A DNA stretch of 58,289 nt from an uncultured Clostridia bacterium (GTDB lineage Bacteria; Bacillota; Clostridia; Oscillospirales; Acutalibacteraceae): positions 1 to 58,289 of the forward strand of contig CAMFBH010000010.1 of NCBI GenBank assembly GCA_945948515.1, in the 5' to 3' direction. The translations under genes were made by a program, and so were the position numbers. Below are positions 48,778-58,271 of the stretch, in pieces (the stretch's first letter is position 1; every line of letters begins with the position of its first letter). The notes under the pieces were generated by a model that saw only the letters and a program-made list of their open reading frames with translations, was not told where the DNA came from and did not search any database.

Positions 48778-49994
48778 AAATTAAAAAAGAAAATCTTGCA
48801 ATTATTATTGCCGTTCTTCTTATCGCAGCATTTGTTTTAGCAGAAGTATATTCGGTTATTAATGTTGAGCTTGTAACTCAAAGCGCTGTTGAAACAACGG
48901 TTTATGAAACTGTTGATGCAACGGCCCTTGCTGTGAGAAAAGAGAATGAAATATCGGCTCCGTCCTCCGGCGTTGTTGTTCCGATTGTCAGCGAGGGAGA
49001 AAAGGTTAAAACAGGCGGAGTTATAGCAAAGGTGTTTTCAAGTGAGCAGGAAGCGCTTAATTATTCAAATTTGATAAATCTCCAAAACGAGCTTGATTAT
49101 TATAATACTCTTGAAAGCAGAACAATAGGAGAGGCTTCGGATGTTGCCGCTCTTGATGATGAAATTGAAGACGATGTCAATAATTATATACGAAGCGTGG
49201 CATCAGGAAAGCCCGAAATCATTTCTGATTCGTCTTCAAAAATGAACGATGTTTTCACAAGAAGGCAGCTACTAATCGGCGAGAACATAAATTTTTCCGA
49301 GATAACAGGTGAAATAAAATCTCAGATGAGAGAAATAAAGCAGCAGGGAGTAAACCCCTCCGGAAGTGTTACTACCGATGTTTCGGGAAATTTTTCTTCA
49401 AAAACAGATGGCTTTGAAAATCTTGTTGATTATGATAATGTTGAAAATTTAACGGTTAATCAGGTTAATGAGTTAATTAATAAGGCGTCAGAAGTGAATA
49501 ATGGCTCGTCTTTCGGAAAGCTGATAACCGATTTTAACTGGTATTTGGTTTGTGTTGCCGATTGCAGTAAGATTTCCGGAATTTCAAACGGTGACACGGT
49601 GGAGCTCAATATTAAAAGCTCGGGTACGGTTTTAAAAACAATTCTTGTCAGCGGCGGAGAAACGGCTCTCGGTCAAAAGCAAACAGTTCTTGTTTTCAAA
49701 TGCAATGATATGAGCGCCGATTGTACATCGCTGAGAGTTGAGGATATTGAAATACGAATGAAATCCTACACAGGCGTTAAGGTTCCTGCAAATGCAATTC
49801 ACATAAATGATTCAAAGCAGGGCGTTTATACGCTGGTTTCCAATCAGGTAAAATTCCGTGAGGCTGATGTTGTTTACACAGCAAAGGATTATGTTCTTTT
49901 AAGCTTCGGAAATGATTCCGAAAACGGCATAAAGCTTTACGATAAGATTATAATTGAAGGGAAGGATCTTTATGACGGAAAAGTTTTTACTTGA
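48774..49994 (+). CDS. HlyD-like membrane-anchored protein, unknown function
   Basis: The 406-residue product has an N-terminal transmembrane helix (about residues 8-30), then an HlyD/biotinyl-lipoyl-like segment: ISAPSSGVVVPIVSEGEKVK, TGGVIAKVFSSEQEA, a coiled stretch and C-terminal barrel-like strands (VKVPANAIHINDSKQGVYTL). No ABC transporter or outer-membrane partner is present, so it is probably not a classical efflux adaptor. Its position directly before yggS, sepF and divIVA suggests a cell-envelope or division role, which is inference. The start is GTG 48774 with AAAGGAGGAA upstream, overlapping miaA by 4 bases; the end overlaps yggS by 23 bases. Confidence 0.7.
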   Translation: MKIKKENLAIIIAVLLIAAFVLAEVYSVINVELVTQSAVETTVYETVDATALAVRKENEISAPSSGVVVPIVSEGEKVKTGGVIAKVFSSEQEALNYSNLINLQNELDYYNTLESRTIGEASDVAALDDEIEDDVNNYIRSVASGKPEIISDSSSKMNDVFTRRQLLIGENINFSEITGEIKSQMREIKQQGVNPSGSVTTDVSGNFSSKTDGFENLVDYDNVENLTVNQVNELINKASEVNNGSSFGKLITDFNWYLVCVADCSKISGISNGDTVELNIKSSGTVLKTILVSGGETALGQKQTVLVFKCNDMSADCTSLRVEDIEIRMKSYTGVKVPANAIHINDSKQGVYTLVSNQVKFREADVVYTAKDYVLLSFGNDSENGIKLYDKIIIEGKDLYDGKVFT

Positions 49995-50703
49995 TGAAGA
50001 CAGGCTTAAAGCCGTTGAAGAAAACTTTCTGCGAATACGGGATACCGTTTCAAACACAGCGATTAAGGCAGGAAGAAGTCCGGAAGAAGTTAGGCTCATG
50101 GCGGTAACAAAAACCGTTGAGTATCCTTATATAAACCGTGCAATAGAGCTCGGTGCGGATTTAATAGGAGAAAACCGTGTGCAGGAGTTTCTCGGAAAAA
50201 AGGACGATTTAAAGCTTGATAATGTTGAAAAGCATCTTATAGGTCACCTTCAAACAAATAAGGTTAAGCAAATTGTGGGCGAGGTTGATATGATTGAGTC
50301 GGTTGACTCCTATAAGCTTGCAAAAGAAATTTCCAAGGTTTCCGAAGCAAAGGGTGTTTCAACAAAAGTTCTTGTTGAGGTCAATGTCGGAAAAGAGGAA
50401 AGTAAAAGCGGTATTTATATTGAACAGCTTGAAGAATTGCTTTTCCGAATATCAGAGCTTGAGTGTATAAAAGTCTGCGGCTTAATGACAATTCCCCCCG
50501 TTTGCGAATCGCAGGACGAGGCAAGGCGCTATTTTGAGAAAATGCACAGAGCTTTCATTGACATAAAGAGCAAAAATATAGATAATATTAATATGGATGT
50601 ATTAAGCATGGGAATGAGCGGCGATTATGAAGCGGCGATTCTTGAAGGCTCAAATATAGTTAGAGTCGGTTCTGCAATTTTCGGCGCAAGAAAATATTTT
50701 TAG
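49972..50703 (+). CDS. yggS: YggS/PLPBP family PLP homeostasis protein
   Basis: The 243-residue single-domain alanine-racemase-fold protein binds PLP and balances vitamin B6 and amino-acid pools. VRLMAVTKTVEYP carries the PLP lysine (about residue 46). GADLIGENRVQEFLGKK, WHLIGHLQTNK-type HLIGHLQTNKV, LVEVNVGKEESKSGI and LSMGMSGDYEAAI are family motifs. The start is ATG 49972 with AAGGA upstream; 49954 is a weaker in-frame choice. yggS beside sepF is a conserved Firmicute arrangement. Confidence 0.95.
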   Translation: MTEKFLLDEDRLKAVEENFLRIRDTVSNTAIKAGRSPEEVRLMAVTKTVEYPYINRAIELGADLIGENRVQEFLGKKDDLKLDNVEKHLIGHLQTNKVKQIVGEVDMIESVDSYKLAKEISKVSEAKGVSTKVLVEVNVGKEESKSGIYIEQLEELLFRISELECIKVCGLMTIPPVCESQDEARRYFEKMHRAFIDIKSKNIDNINMDVLSMGMSGDYEAAILEGSNIVRVGSAIFGARKYF

Positions 50704-50716
50704 AGGAGAGTAAAAG

Positions 50717-51205
50717 ATGGGATTTTTGGATAAGGTTAAGGAAATGATCGGCGAAAATGAAGACGATTACGATGATTTCTACGAAGAAGAAAACGATTTC
50801 GGATTAAGCGCTCCGGCAAGAAGAAGCGAAAGGCGCGAGAGACAGGAAAAGGTTGAAAAGGAAGACCGTTACGAAAGACCGAGGTTTTCTCATAAAAGTG
50901 ATGATAAGGTTGTTAATATTCACACAACCGCTCAGCTTCAGGTTGTTCTTGTTAAGCCCGAAAAATTTGAAGAGGCTTCAAGCGTTGCAGATAATCTCAA
51001 TGAAAAGAGAACGGTTGTTCTGAATCTTGAGGGAGCAAACCGCGATATAGCAAGAAGACTTCTTGATTTCCTGAGCGGTGTTGCTTATGCAAATAACGGC
51101 CAAATAAAGAGAGTTGCAAACAGCACATATATCATTACTCCCTATAATGTTGATGTTATGGGAGATTTGATAGACGAGCTTGAAAACAACGGAATGTTTA
51201 TGTGA
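50717..51205 (+). CDS. sepF: Cell division protein SepF
   Basis: The 162-residue product has a short N-terminal amphipathic helix (GFLDKVKEMIG, membrane-targeting in homologues), an acidic/charged linker, and the SepF core (residues about 70-160: VNIHTTAQLQVVLVKPEKFE, VVLNLEGANRDIARRLLDFL). SepF polymerises and ties FtsZ to the membrane. The core contains the conserved glycine in FLSGVAYANNGQIKR. It lies between yggS and divIVA, as in many Firmicutes; ftsZ is not in the window. GAGGAGAG precedes the ATG. Confidence 0.95.
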   Translation: MGFLDKVKEMIGENEDDYDDFYEEENDFGLSAPARRSERRERQEKVEKEDRYERPRFSHKSDDKVVNIHTTAQLQVVLVKPEKFEEASSVADNLNEKRTVVLNLEGANRDIARRLLDFLSGVAYANNGQIKRVANSTYIITPYNVDVMGDLIDELENNGMFM

Positions 51206-51230
51206 TAAACTATTTTGAGGAGAATGAATT

Positions 51231-52313
51231 ATGATAACACCCAATGAGATTGCCGAAAAACAATTCACAACCGCTTCAAACGGATATGATGTTGATGAGG
51301 TTGATGCATTTCTTAACAGCATTGCAGATTCTTACACTGCGCTTTATAAAGAAAACAAAGAGCTTTACAGAAAAATGGAAATTCTTGCTTCAAAAATTGA
51401 GGATTACAGAGAAGAAGAGGATTCAATTAAAACTGCTCTTATTACCGCGCAGAAGCTTGCAGACCAAGTAACAAAGGAAGCTAAGGAAAAGGCTGAAGAA
51501 GCAATTTCTCAGAGTCGCAAGAGCGCTCAGCAAACAGTTTTTGATGCACAGGAAAAAGCAAAGAAAATTGTTGATGAAGAAAAAGAAAAAGCAAGCGTTA
51601 TAATGAACGAAGCAGAGAAAAAGGCAAACGATGCAATAAACGGAGCAAAAATTGTTGCGGCTAATATTCTTTCAGAGGCTAAGGAAAATTCCGAGCAGCT
51701 TGTAACAAAAGCAAAGCAGGAAAAGGAATTCCATGAGCAGCTTCTTAATAAAATCAAAAAGGAAACGGCCGAATTCAAAACAAGCGTTATTTCTCTTTAT
51801 GAAGATCAGCTTGGTAAAATTAAGGATATGGTTTCTCTCACCTTTGATGATGCTCAGGCAATAATGCAGGAAAAAATTGAGCAGTCAAAGAAAAGAGAAG
51901 AAGAGCTTAGAAAGGCTCAGGAAGAGCAGGCAAAGGTCGAAGCGGAAAAAGAAACCGAAAACGATGCCGCAAAAGGATTTGATCCTTCAGAGCAGGAGCT
52001 TGAGCCACCCGTTCCGTCAATGACTGCTCAAAAGGAAACCGAAAAAGAGGTTAATTCTGCAATTAACGCTTTCACGGCGGATGAAATTACTCCTGTTGAA
52101 GAGAGTGCTTCACCGGTTTCAGAGATTTACGAGGAGCCCGAAATGGAAGAGGCAAGCCTTGATTCTTATGGCTTTGATAAGTACAGCAATGTTAAAAGAG
52201 AGCCCATAACAACCGAAAAAATTTCTCTTATTCCCCCCGAAGATTATGAATACGAGGAAGAAGACGAGGACGAACACGGCAAATTCAAAGGCTTTTTTAA
52301 GAAGAAAAAATAA
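51231..52313 (+). CDS. divIVA: DivIVA-domain protein
   Basis: The 360-residue product begins with the DivIVA membrane-curvature domain (PNEIAEKQFTTASNGYDVDE and VDAFLNSIADSYTALYKEN, residues 3-40). A long coiled coil follows (about 40-245), rich in Lys/Glu/Ala and interrupted by short glycine-free linkers. The tail is acidic and proline-containing (250-345) and ends in a basic FKGFFKKKK. The protein is longer than Bacillus DivIVA (164 residues) because of the coiled coil and tail. A polar or septal scaffold role is expected. GAGGAGAA precedes the ATG. Confidence 0.92.
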   Translation: MITPNEIAEKQFTTASNGYDVDEVDAFLNSIADSYTALYKENKELYRKMEILASKIEDYREEEDSIKTALITAQKLADQVTKEAKEKAEEAISQSRKSAQQTVFDAQEKAKKIVDEEKEKASVIMNEAEKKANDAINGAKIVAANILSEAKENSEQLVTKAKQEKEFHEQLLNKIKKETAEFKTSVISLYEDQLGKIKDMVSLTFDDAQAIMQEKIEQSKKREEELRKAQEEQAKVEAEKETENDAAKGFDPSEQELEPPVPSMTAQKETEKEVNSAINAFTADEITPVEESASPVSEIYEEPEMEEASLDSYGFDKYSNVKREPITTEKISLIPPEDYEYEEEDEDEHGKFKGFFKKKK

Positions 52314-52355
52314 TAATATTTCAAGTTAGGCTTGTTTAAACTAAGGAGAAGACAA

Positions 52356-55142
52356 ATGGATTATAATCAAACATTAAATTTACCGAAAACAGAATTCCCA
52401 ATGCGGGCCTCTCTTCCTCAAAGAGAGCCGGAATTCCTTAAAGAGTGGGAAAAGAATGATGTGTATAAACGCTTAATGGAGGTTAATGCTCAAAAGCCTC
52501 TTTTCGTTCTTCACGACGGACCTCCCTACGCAAACGGCGATATTCATATCGGTCATGCTCTTAATAAAACTCTTAAGGATTTTATTGTAAGATATAAAAA
52601 TATGACAGGATTTAAATCTCCCTATGTTCCGGGTTGGGATACTCACGGACTTCCTACTGAGCTTAAAGCAAGAAAGCAGGCAGGAATTAATGCTGAATCC
52701 AACATTTCCGATTTGGAGCTTCGTAAAATCTGCCGTGAAACTGCTCTCGGCTATGTTGATATTCAGAGAGAATCCTTTAAAAGACTCGGTGTAATAGGCG
52801 AATGGGATAATCCCTATATCACTCTCACAAAGGATTTTGAGGCTGAGCAGATTAAAATATTTGCATCAATGGCATCTCAGGGATTTATTTATAAGGGATT
52901 AAAGCCTGTTTATTGGTGCCCTGATTGTAAAACGGCTCTTGCAGAAGCAGAAATTGAATATGCCGAGGATCCCTGCCACTCAATTTATGTTAAATTTAAT
53001 GTTACCGATGATATGGGTAAGCTCACCGCAATGGGTGCAGACCTCTCTAAAACATATTTTGTTATTTGGACAACAACAACTTGGACTCTTCCTGCCAATG
53101 TTGCTATCTGCGTAGGACCTTCTTATGAGTATTCTCTTATTAAGTGCGACGGAGAATACTATGTTATGGCAACGGACCTTGTTGATACTGCAATGGCTGA
53201 TGCAGGAAAAGAGGGCTATGAAACTGTCGGCATTATCAAGGGCAGCGAGCTTGAATATATGAAAACACAGCATCCGTTTATTGACAGAACATCGCTTGTT
53301 ATTGTCGGAGATCATGTTACTCTCGAAAGCGGTACAGGATGCGTTCACACAGCTCCCGGACACGGTGTTGACGACTTTATAGTTTGTCAGAAATATCCGG
53401 AAATTCCCGTTATTGTTCCCGTAGATGCAAACGGCTGCCTTACCGAAGAGGCAGGAATGTTTGCAGGACTCAAAACAGACGATGCGAATAAACCGATTGC
53501 GCTTCACCTTGAAGAAACAGGCGCACTGTTTGCTCTTAAAAAGATTATTCACCAGTATCCACATTGTTGGAGATGTCATAATCCGATTATTTTCCGTGCA
53601 ACAAGTCAGTGGTTCTGCTCCGTTGATGCTTTTAAAAAGAAGGCTGTTGATGAAACGGAAAAGGTTGAGTGGTTCCCCAAATGGGGTAAGGACAGAATGC
53701 AGTCAATGCTTGTTGACCGAAACGATTGGTGCATTTCAAGGCAAAGAAAATGGGGTGTTCCGATTCCTGTTTTCTATTGCGATTCCTGTTCAAAAGAAAT
53801 TATTGATAATGATGCAATGATGAAGGTTTCCGAAATCTTTGCCGAGGAAGGCTCAGATGCTTGGTTTACTCATGAGGCAAAGGACTTTCTTCCCGAGGGC
53901 TTCGAGTGTCCGTACTGCCATTCTAAGGAAGGGTTCACGAAAGAAACAGATATTATGGATGTTTGGTTTGATTCGGGTTCGTCCCATGCGGCAGTTTTGA
54001 GCAGACCTTATCTCAAATATCCGGCAGATGTTTATCTTGAGGGCGCAGACCAGTACAGAGGCTGGTTCCAGTCATCTCTTTTAACTGCTGTTGCAGCAGG
54101 TCTCGGTGCTCCCTATAAGCAGATTATCACTCACGGCTGGACTGTTGACGGAGAGGGCAAAAAAATGAGTAAATCTCTCGGCAACGGTATCGACCCGCAG
54201 GATATTATTTCAAAATACGGTGCAGATATTCTTCGCCTTTGGGTTGCTTCATCTGATTATCATGCAGATGTAAGAATCAGCCCTGAAATTCTTAAGCAGC
54301 TTTCGGATAACTACCGTAAAATCCGTAACACTGCTCGTTACTGTCTCGGAAATCTCTATGATTTCAATCCCGATACCGACATGGTATCAAATGATGAGCT
54401 TGAAGAGCTCGATAAATATGCTCTTATGAAACTTGATGAGCTTCTTGAAACAGCAAGAAACGCATTTGAGGTTTATGAATACCATGTTGCAGCTCATGCT
54501 CTTCATAATTTCTGTGTTGTTGATATGAGTAATTTCTATTTCGATGTTTTGAAGGATAGACTTTATACATCAGCACCAAACAGCAAAACAAGAAAAGCGG
54601 CTCAAACAGTTCTTTATAAAATTCTTGATGCCGTAACTCTTCTTATGACACCGATTCTTGCATTTACCGGAGATGAAATTTGGAAGGCAATGCCCCACGA
54701 TTCATCAAGAAATCCCGAATCTCCTCTCTTTAATGAAATCCCGAAACCCGATTTCATTGAAACAGACGATGCTTTCCTCAATAAGTGGGAGAGAATTCAT
54801 GATGTAAGAAACGATGTTCAAAAAGCTCTTGAGCTTGCAAGAAACGAAAAGATTATAGGAAAATCTCTTGAAGCAAAGCTTGAAATCTTTGCAGATGGAG
54901 AGATTTATGATTTCCTCAAAGAGCACGAATCGGCACTTCCGGAAATATTCATCACTTCAGCTGTTGAGGTTAAAAACGGTAATGGTGAATTCAGCGGAGA
55001 TGTTGAAGGCGTTTCAATCACTGTTTCAAAGGCAGACGGTGAGAAGTGTGAAAGGTGCTGGAAGTTCAGCCACTCAGTTGGCGAAAGTGCAGAGCATCCC
55101 ACCCTTTGCTCACGCTGTGCAGAGGTTATGAAAGAAATCTAA
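52356..55142 (+). CDS. ileS: Isoleucyl-tRNA synthetase
   Basis: This 928-residue class I synthetase has HDGPPYANGDIHIGHALNK (HIGH motif near residue 64), an editing domain (TTTTWTLPANVAI, GCVHTAPGHGVDDF), DVWFDSGSSHAAV, GKKMSKSLGNGIDPQ (KMSKS near residue 603) and a C-terminal zinc-binding pair (CERCWKFS and CSRCAEV, about 898 and 918). This is the classical eubacterial type. The start is ATG 52356 with AAGGAGA upstream; an in-frame TTG at 52332 lacks a site. No T-box leader fits in the 42-base gap after divIVA. Confidence 0.97.
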   Translation: MDYNQTLNLPKTEFPMRASLPQREPEFLKEWEKNDVYKRLMEVNAQKPLFVLHDGPPYANGDIHIGHALNKTLKDFIVRYKNMTGFKSPYVPGWDTHGLPTELKARKQAGINAESNISDLELRKICRETALGYVDIQRESFKRLGVIGEWDNPYITLTKDFEAEQIKIFASMASQGFIYKGLKPVYWCPDCKTALAEAEIEYAEDPCHSIYVKFNVTDDMGKLTAMGADLSKTYFVIWTTTTWTLPANVAICVGPSYEYSLIKCDGEYYVMATDLVDTAMADAGKEGYETVGIIKGSELEYMKTQHPFIDRTSLVIVGDHVTLESGTGCVHTAPGHGVDDFIVCQKYPEIPVIVPVDANGCLTEEAGMFAGLKTDDANKPIALHLEETGALFALKKIIHQYPHCWRCHNPIIFRATSQWFCSVDAFKKKAVDETEKVEWFPKWGKDRMQSMLVDRNDWCISRQRKWGVPIPVFYCDSCSKEIIDNDAMMKVSEIFAEEGSDAWFTHEAKDFLPEGFECPYCHSKEGFTKETDIMDVWFDSGSSHAAVLSRPYLKYPADVYLEGADQYRGWFQSSLLTAVAAGLGAPYKQIITHGWTVDGEGKKMSKSLGNGIDPQDIISKYGADILRLWVASSDYHADVRISPEILKQLSDNYRKIRNTARYCLGNLYDFNPDTDMVSNDELEELDKYALMKLDELLETARNAFEVYEYHVAAHALHNFCVVDMSNFYFDVLKDRLYTSAPNSKTRKAAQTVLYKILDAVTLLMTPILAFTGDEIWKAMPHDSSRNPESPLFNEIPKPDFIETDDAFLNKWERIHDVRNDVQKALELARNEKIIGKSLEAKLEIFADGEIYDFLKEHESALPEIFITSAVEVKNGNGEFSGDVEGVSITVSKADGEKCERCWKFSHSVGESAEHPTLCSRCAEVMKEI

Positions 55143-55153
55143 GGAGTGATTAG

Positions 55154-55639
55154 GTGAAAAAGCATATTTGGTGCAGCATAATGATAGTTCTGATAATTGC
55201 GTTTGATCAGGTTACGAAAATGCTTGCCAAAAACGCTTTGTATCCTGATAAGAGCGCCCGCTTTATTGACGGATTTGTTCAGTTTCGATATTGTGAAAAT
55301 ACGGGAATGGCATTCTCTCTCGGAAGCGGGGGAAGGTGGGTGTTTGTTGCACTCAGTATAGTTGTAATCGCAGGCGCTCTTTACTATTTGTTTTCAAATA
55401 AATGCAAAAGCCTTTGGGAATATTGGAGCATAGGAGTTGTTATTGCCGGCGGTTTGGGAAATCTTATTGACCGTGTATTTAACGGATATGTTATTGATAT
55501 GATTGAACCTCTCTTTGTGGATTTTGCGGTTTTCAATATTGCAGACTGTGCGGTAACTCTCGGCGCTTGCTCATTTGTGCTGTATTTGATTTGTGATTTA
55601 ATTCGTGATTCAAGAAAAAAAGGTGAGAAAGATGAGTGA
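55154..55639 (+). CDS. lspA: Lipoprotein signal peptidase (signal peptidase II)
   Basis: The 161-residue, four-helix membrane aspartyl protease removes signal peptides from prolipoproteins. DQVTKMLAKN lies in the first segment, FRYCENTGMAFSL in the loop, NLIDRVFNGYVIDMI carries the first catalytic Asp (about residue 105), and FAVFNIADCAVTLG the second (about 128). The start is GTG 55154 with AAGGAGTGA upstream. It overlaps rluD by 8 bases, a common Firmicute coupling (ileS-lspA-rluD). Confidence 0.95.
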   Translation: MKKHIWCSIMIVLIIAFDQVTKMLAKNALYPDKSARFIDGFVQFRYCENTGMAFSLGSGGRWVFVALSIVVIAGALYYLFSNKCKSLWEYWSIGVVIAGGLGNLIDRVFNGYVIDMIEPLFVDFAVFNIADCAVTLGACSFVLYLICDLIRDSRKKGEKDE

Positions 55640-56552
55640 TAAAATCGTTCTTACCGTTGATGATGCGTGCGTTGGGCTGAGAGCGGATAAATTTATTTCT
55701 CAATCGTGCGAAAGCGTATCGCGCTCTGCCGTTGCTTCTCTTCTTGAAAATAAGCAAGTAACCGTAAATAATAAGGTTATATCAAAAAGCTATAAATGCA
55801 GGCAAAACGATGTTTTTGAATTTGAAATTCCAAAGCCGGTATTACTTGAAGCCAAGCCGCAGGATATTCCGCTCGATATAGTTTATGAGGATGATTACCT
55901 GCTGGTTGTTAACAAGCCCAAAGGAATGGTTGTTCATCCGGCTGCCGGAAATTATGAAAACACTCTTGTTAACGCTCTTTTGTATCACTGCAAGGATTCG
56001 CTCTCCGGAATAAACGGAGTTATAAGACCCGGTATTGTTCACAGGATAGATAAAGACACAAGCGGCTTGCTGATTGTTGCAAAAAACGATTTTGCGCACA
56101 CAAGCCTTGCAGAGCAAATTAAAGAGCATTCATTTTCCAGATGCTACGAATGTGTTGTTCACGGAAACATAAAAGAAGAAAGCGGAACCGTTGATGCTCC
56201 AATCGGAAGGCATCCCGTTCAGCGCAAGAAAATGGCGGTAACGCAAAAAAATTCAAAGAATGCAATAACTCACTATGAGGTTATTGAAAGATTCGGTAGT
56301 TTTACGCATATAAGGTGCCGCCTTGAAACAGGAAGAACTCACCAAATAAGAGTGCATATGGCTTATATAGGTCACCCTGTTGCAGGCGATGAGGTGTACG
56401 GCCCTAAAAAAGCGGTGAAAAATTTAAACGGGCAGTGCCTTCATGCCAAAATGATAGGATTTGTTCATCCGAAAACAAATGAATATATGGAGTTTGAATC
56501 AGCTCTTCCCGAATATTTTAATAATTTTTTGTTAAAACTCAGAGCACAATAA
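55632..56552 (+). CDS. rluD: RluD-family large-subunit rRNA pseudouridine synthase
   Basis: The 306-residue product has an N-terminal S4 RNA-binding domain (LRADKFISQSCESVSRSAVA, residues 12-75), then the RluA/RluD catalytic domain: VVNKPKGMVVHPAAGN, RPGIVHRIDKDTSGLLIVAK with the catalytic aspartate (about residue 139), and RLETGRTHQIRVHMAYIGHP. The start is ATG 55632 with AAAGGTGAG upstream, overlapping lspA by 8 bases. Target positions probably match RluD in 23S rRNA but may differ. Confidence 0.93.
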   Translation: MSDKIVLTVDDACVGLRADKFISQSCESVSRSAVASLLENKQVTVNNKVISKSYKCRQNDVFEFEIPKPVLLEAKPQDIPLDIVYEDDYLLVVNKPKGMVVHPAAGNYENTLVNALLYHCKDSLSGINGVIRPGIVHRIDKDTSGLLIVAKNDFAHTSLAEQIKEHSFSRCYECVVHGNIKEESGTVDAPIGRHPVQRKKMAVTQKNSKNAITHYEVIERFGSFTHIRCRLETGRTHQIRVHMAYIGHPVAGDEVYGPKKAVKNLNGQCLHAKMIGFVHPKTNEYMEFESALPEYFNNFLLKLRAQ

Positions 56553-56570
56553 TAAACTTAGGAGAATATA

Positions 56571-57440
56571 ATGGAAAAAACTTTTGAAAATTGGCTCGTA
56601 GTTTCGGATATTGACGGAACACTGAAGAACAAAGCCCGCTTTATCCCCAAAAGAAATATTGAAGCAATAGAAAAATTTACAAGCCTCGGCGGTAATTTCA
56701 CTCTTGCTTCGGGTAGGCTTAAATCAAGCGTTGAAAGAAATTATAACCGAATCAATGCCAATCAGCCTGTCGTTGTTATTAACGGAGCGGGAATATATGA
56801 TTATTCAAAGCAGGAAATGGTTTGGCGTTCAACAATTCAGAAAAAGGGCAGAGATTTTGTTAAAAAGGTTATTGATGATTTCAACGGTGTTTTTCACAGA
56901 GTTGATGTTGGTATTTTCTTTGATGATTATGTTTATATAGTTAAACAGGGAATGCTCTCACGGGGTCAAATGTATTTTGATAAAAGCCATTATGAGATTA
57001 CAACCATAGATAAGGTTCCGGACGAGGGGTGGATGAAGGTTATTTTCTGGTCAAATCCGGCAACAATTAATGAACTTCAAAAGTATGTTATAAAGCATGA
57101 AAATCCCGATGCGAATTTTATGGCTTCAAGTCTTTGGAGCTTTGAAATGCTTCAGAAAGACACACACAAGGGTGTGGGAGCTATGCAGCTTGCAAAAACC
57201 TTGGGAATTGAAAAAAGTCATGTTGCCGGAATAGGCGATTATTATAATGATTGGGATATGCTTAAAACCGTTGGACTGCCTGCATGTGCAGGTCAGGCGC
57301 CGAAGCCCATTCATGAAATTTGCAAATTCGAGGCCTGCCATTGCAATAATGGCTGTGTTGCTGATTTGCTTGAATACATAATGAGCGGAAAGGCAGAAGA
57401 GCAAATAGAAAAAGAAATGCTTTTGAACGGAGAAAAATAA
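56571..57440 (+). CDS. HAD-superfamily phosphatase, Cof/type IIB
   Basis: The 289-residue cytoplasmic phosphatase has motif I VSDIDGTLKN (nucleophile Asp near residue 13), motif II TLASGR, a cap domain (about 90-190) and motif III/IV DTHKGVGAMQ and GIGDYYNDWDML. It closely follows the Cof-like sugar-phosphate/FMN phosphatase layout, but the substrate is unknown. AGGAGAA precedes the ATG. It is directly abutted by nfo with no gap, so the two are translated together. Confidence 0.88.
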   Translation: MEKTFENWLVVSDIDGTLKNKARFIPKRNIEAIEKFTSLGGNFTLASGRLKSSVERNYNRINANQPVVVINGAGIYDYSKQEMVWRSTIQKKGRDFVKKVIDDFNGVFHRVDVGIFFDDYVYIVKQGMLSRGQMYFDKSHYEITTIDKVPDEGWMKVIFWSNPATINELQKYVIKHENPDANFMASSLWSFEMLQKDTHKGVGAMQLAKTLGIEKSHVAGIGDYYNDWDMLKTVGLPACAGQAPKPIHEICKFEACHCNNGCVADLLEYIMSGKAEEQIEKEMLLNGEK

Positions 57441-58271
57441 ATGCTGGTTATCGGTGCACATTTGAGCGCGTCAAAGGGATACACAGCCATGCTCAAGCAG
57501 GCGCTTGAGATAGGCGCAAACACATTTCAGTTTTTTACAAGAAATCCTCGCGGAGGCAAAGCAAAGGATATTGATGAGGCTGATATTGAGGAGTTTTTAA
57601 GGCTTAAAAAGGAAAACGGTTTTTCTGTAATTTTAGCACATGCTCCATATACTTTGAATTGTTGCAGTGCAAACGAAGAAACGCGCAAATTTGCTGTTGA
57701 AACATTTGCCGATGATTTAAGGCGAATGGAATATACGCCGAATAATTTATATAATTTTCATCCGGGCTCGCATGTCGGTCAGGGAGAGAAAAAGGGGATT
57801 GAGTTAATAAGCGGTGCCTTAAATGAGGTTCTTTTTCCTGAAATGACTACAACGGTTCTTCTTGAAACAATGGCGGGCAAGGGCAGTGAAATAGGAAAAG
57901 AATTTGAAGAAATCCGAGATATAATAAATTCAGTTGAGCTTAACGAAAAGCTCGGCGTTTGTCTTGATACCTGCCATGTTAATGATGCCGGCTATGACAT
58001 TGTTAACGAGCTCGACACTGTAATCGAGAGGTTTGACAAAATTATAGGATTGGACAGGCTAAAAGCAGTTCATCTTAATGATTCAAAAAATCCATTTGCT
58101 TCTCATAAAGACAGGCACGAGAAAATCGGAGAGGGATATATCGGTATTGATGCGTTTGAAAGAATAATCAATCATCCTGCATTAAGAGAGCTTCCGTTTT
58201 ATCTTGAAACTCCTAATGAGATAGAAGGCTATGCAAATGAAATAGCCCTTCTTAAATCCATTTATAAATAA
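57441..58271 (+). CDS. nfo: Endonuclease IV (AP endonuclease)
   Basis: The 276-residue TIM-barrel, tri-zinc enzyme incises DNA at abasic sites in base-excision repair. [20 protein letters not shown] is the N-terminal signature with the first zinc histidine. [42 protein letters not shown] and [20 protein letters not shown] are the remaining metal-site motifs. Full length. The ATG abuts the stop of the HAD gene. Only 18 bases remain after its stop, so its terminator is outside or cut by the window. Confidence 0.96.
   Translation: MLVIGAHLSASKGYTAMLKQALEIGANTFQFFTRNPRGGKAKDIDEADIEEFLRLKKENGFSVILAHAPYTLNCCSANEETRKFAVETFADDLRRMEYTPNNLYNFHPGSHVGQGEKKGIELISGALNEVLFPEMTTTVLLETMAGKGSEIGKEFEEIRDIINSVELNEKLGVCLDTCHVNDAGYDIVNELDTVIERFDKIIGLDRLKAVHLNDSKNPFASHKDRHEKIGEGYIGIDAFERIINHPALRELPFYLETPNEIEGYANEIALLKSIYK

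Noticed and set aside
52314-52355. Possible T-box leader before ileS (and likewise before trpS)
   Set aside because: The gaps are 42 and 16 bases, far too short for a T-box, and no antiterminator or specifier structure is visible.
52980-53579. 199-codon open frame antisense to ileS
   Set aside because: Overlaps the conserved editing domain of ileS; no ribosome site or protein features.
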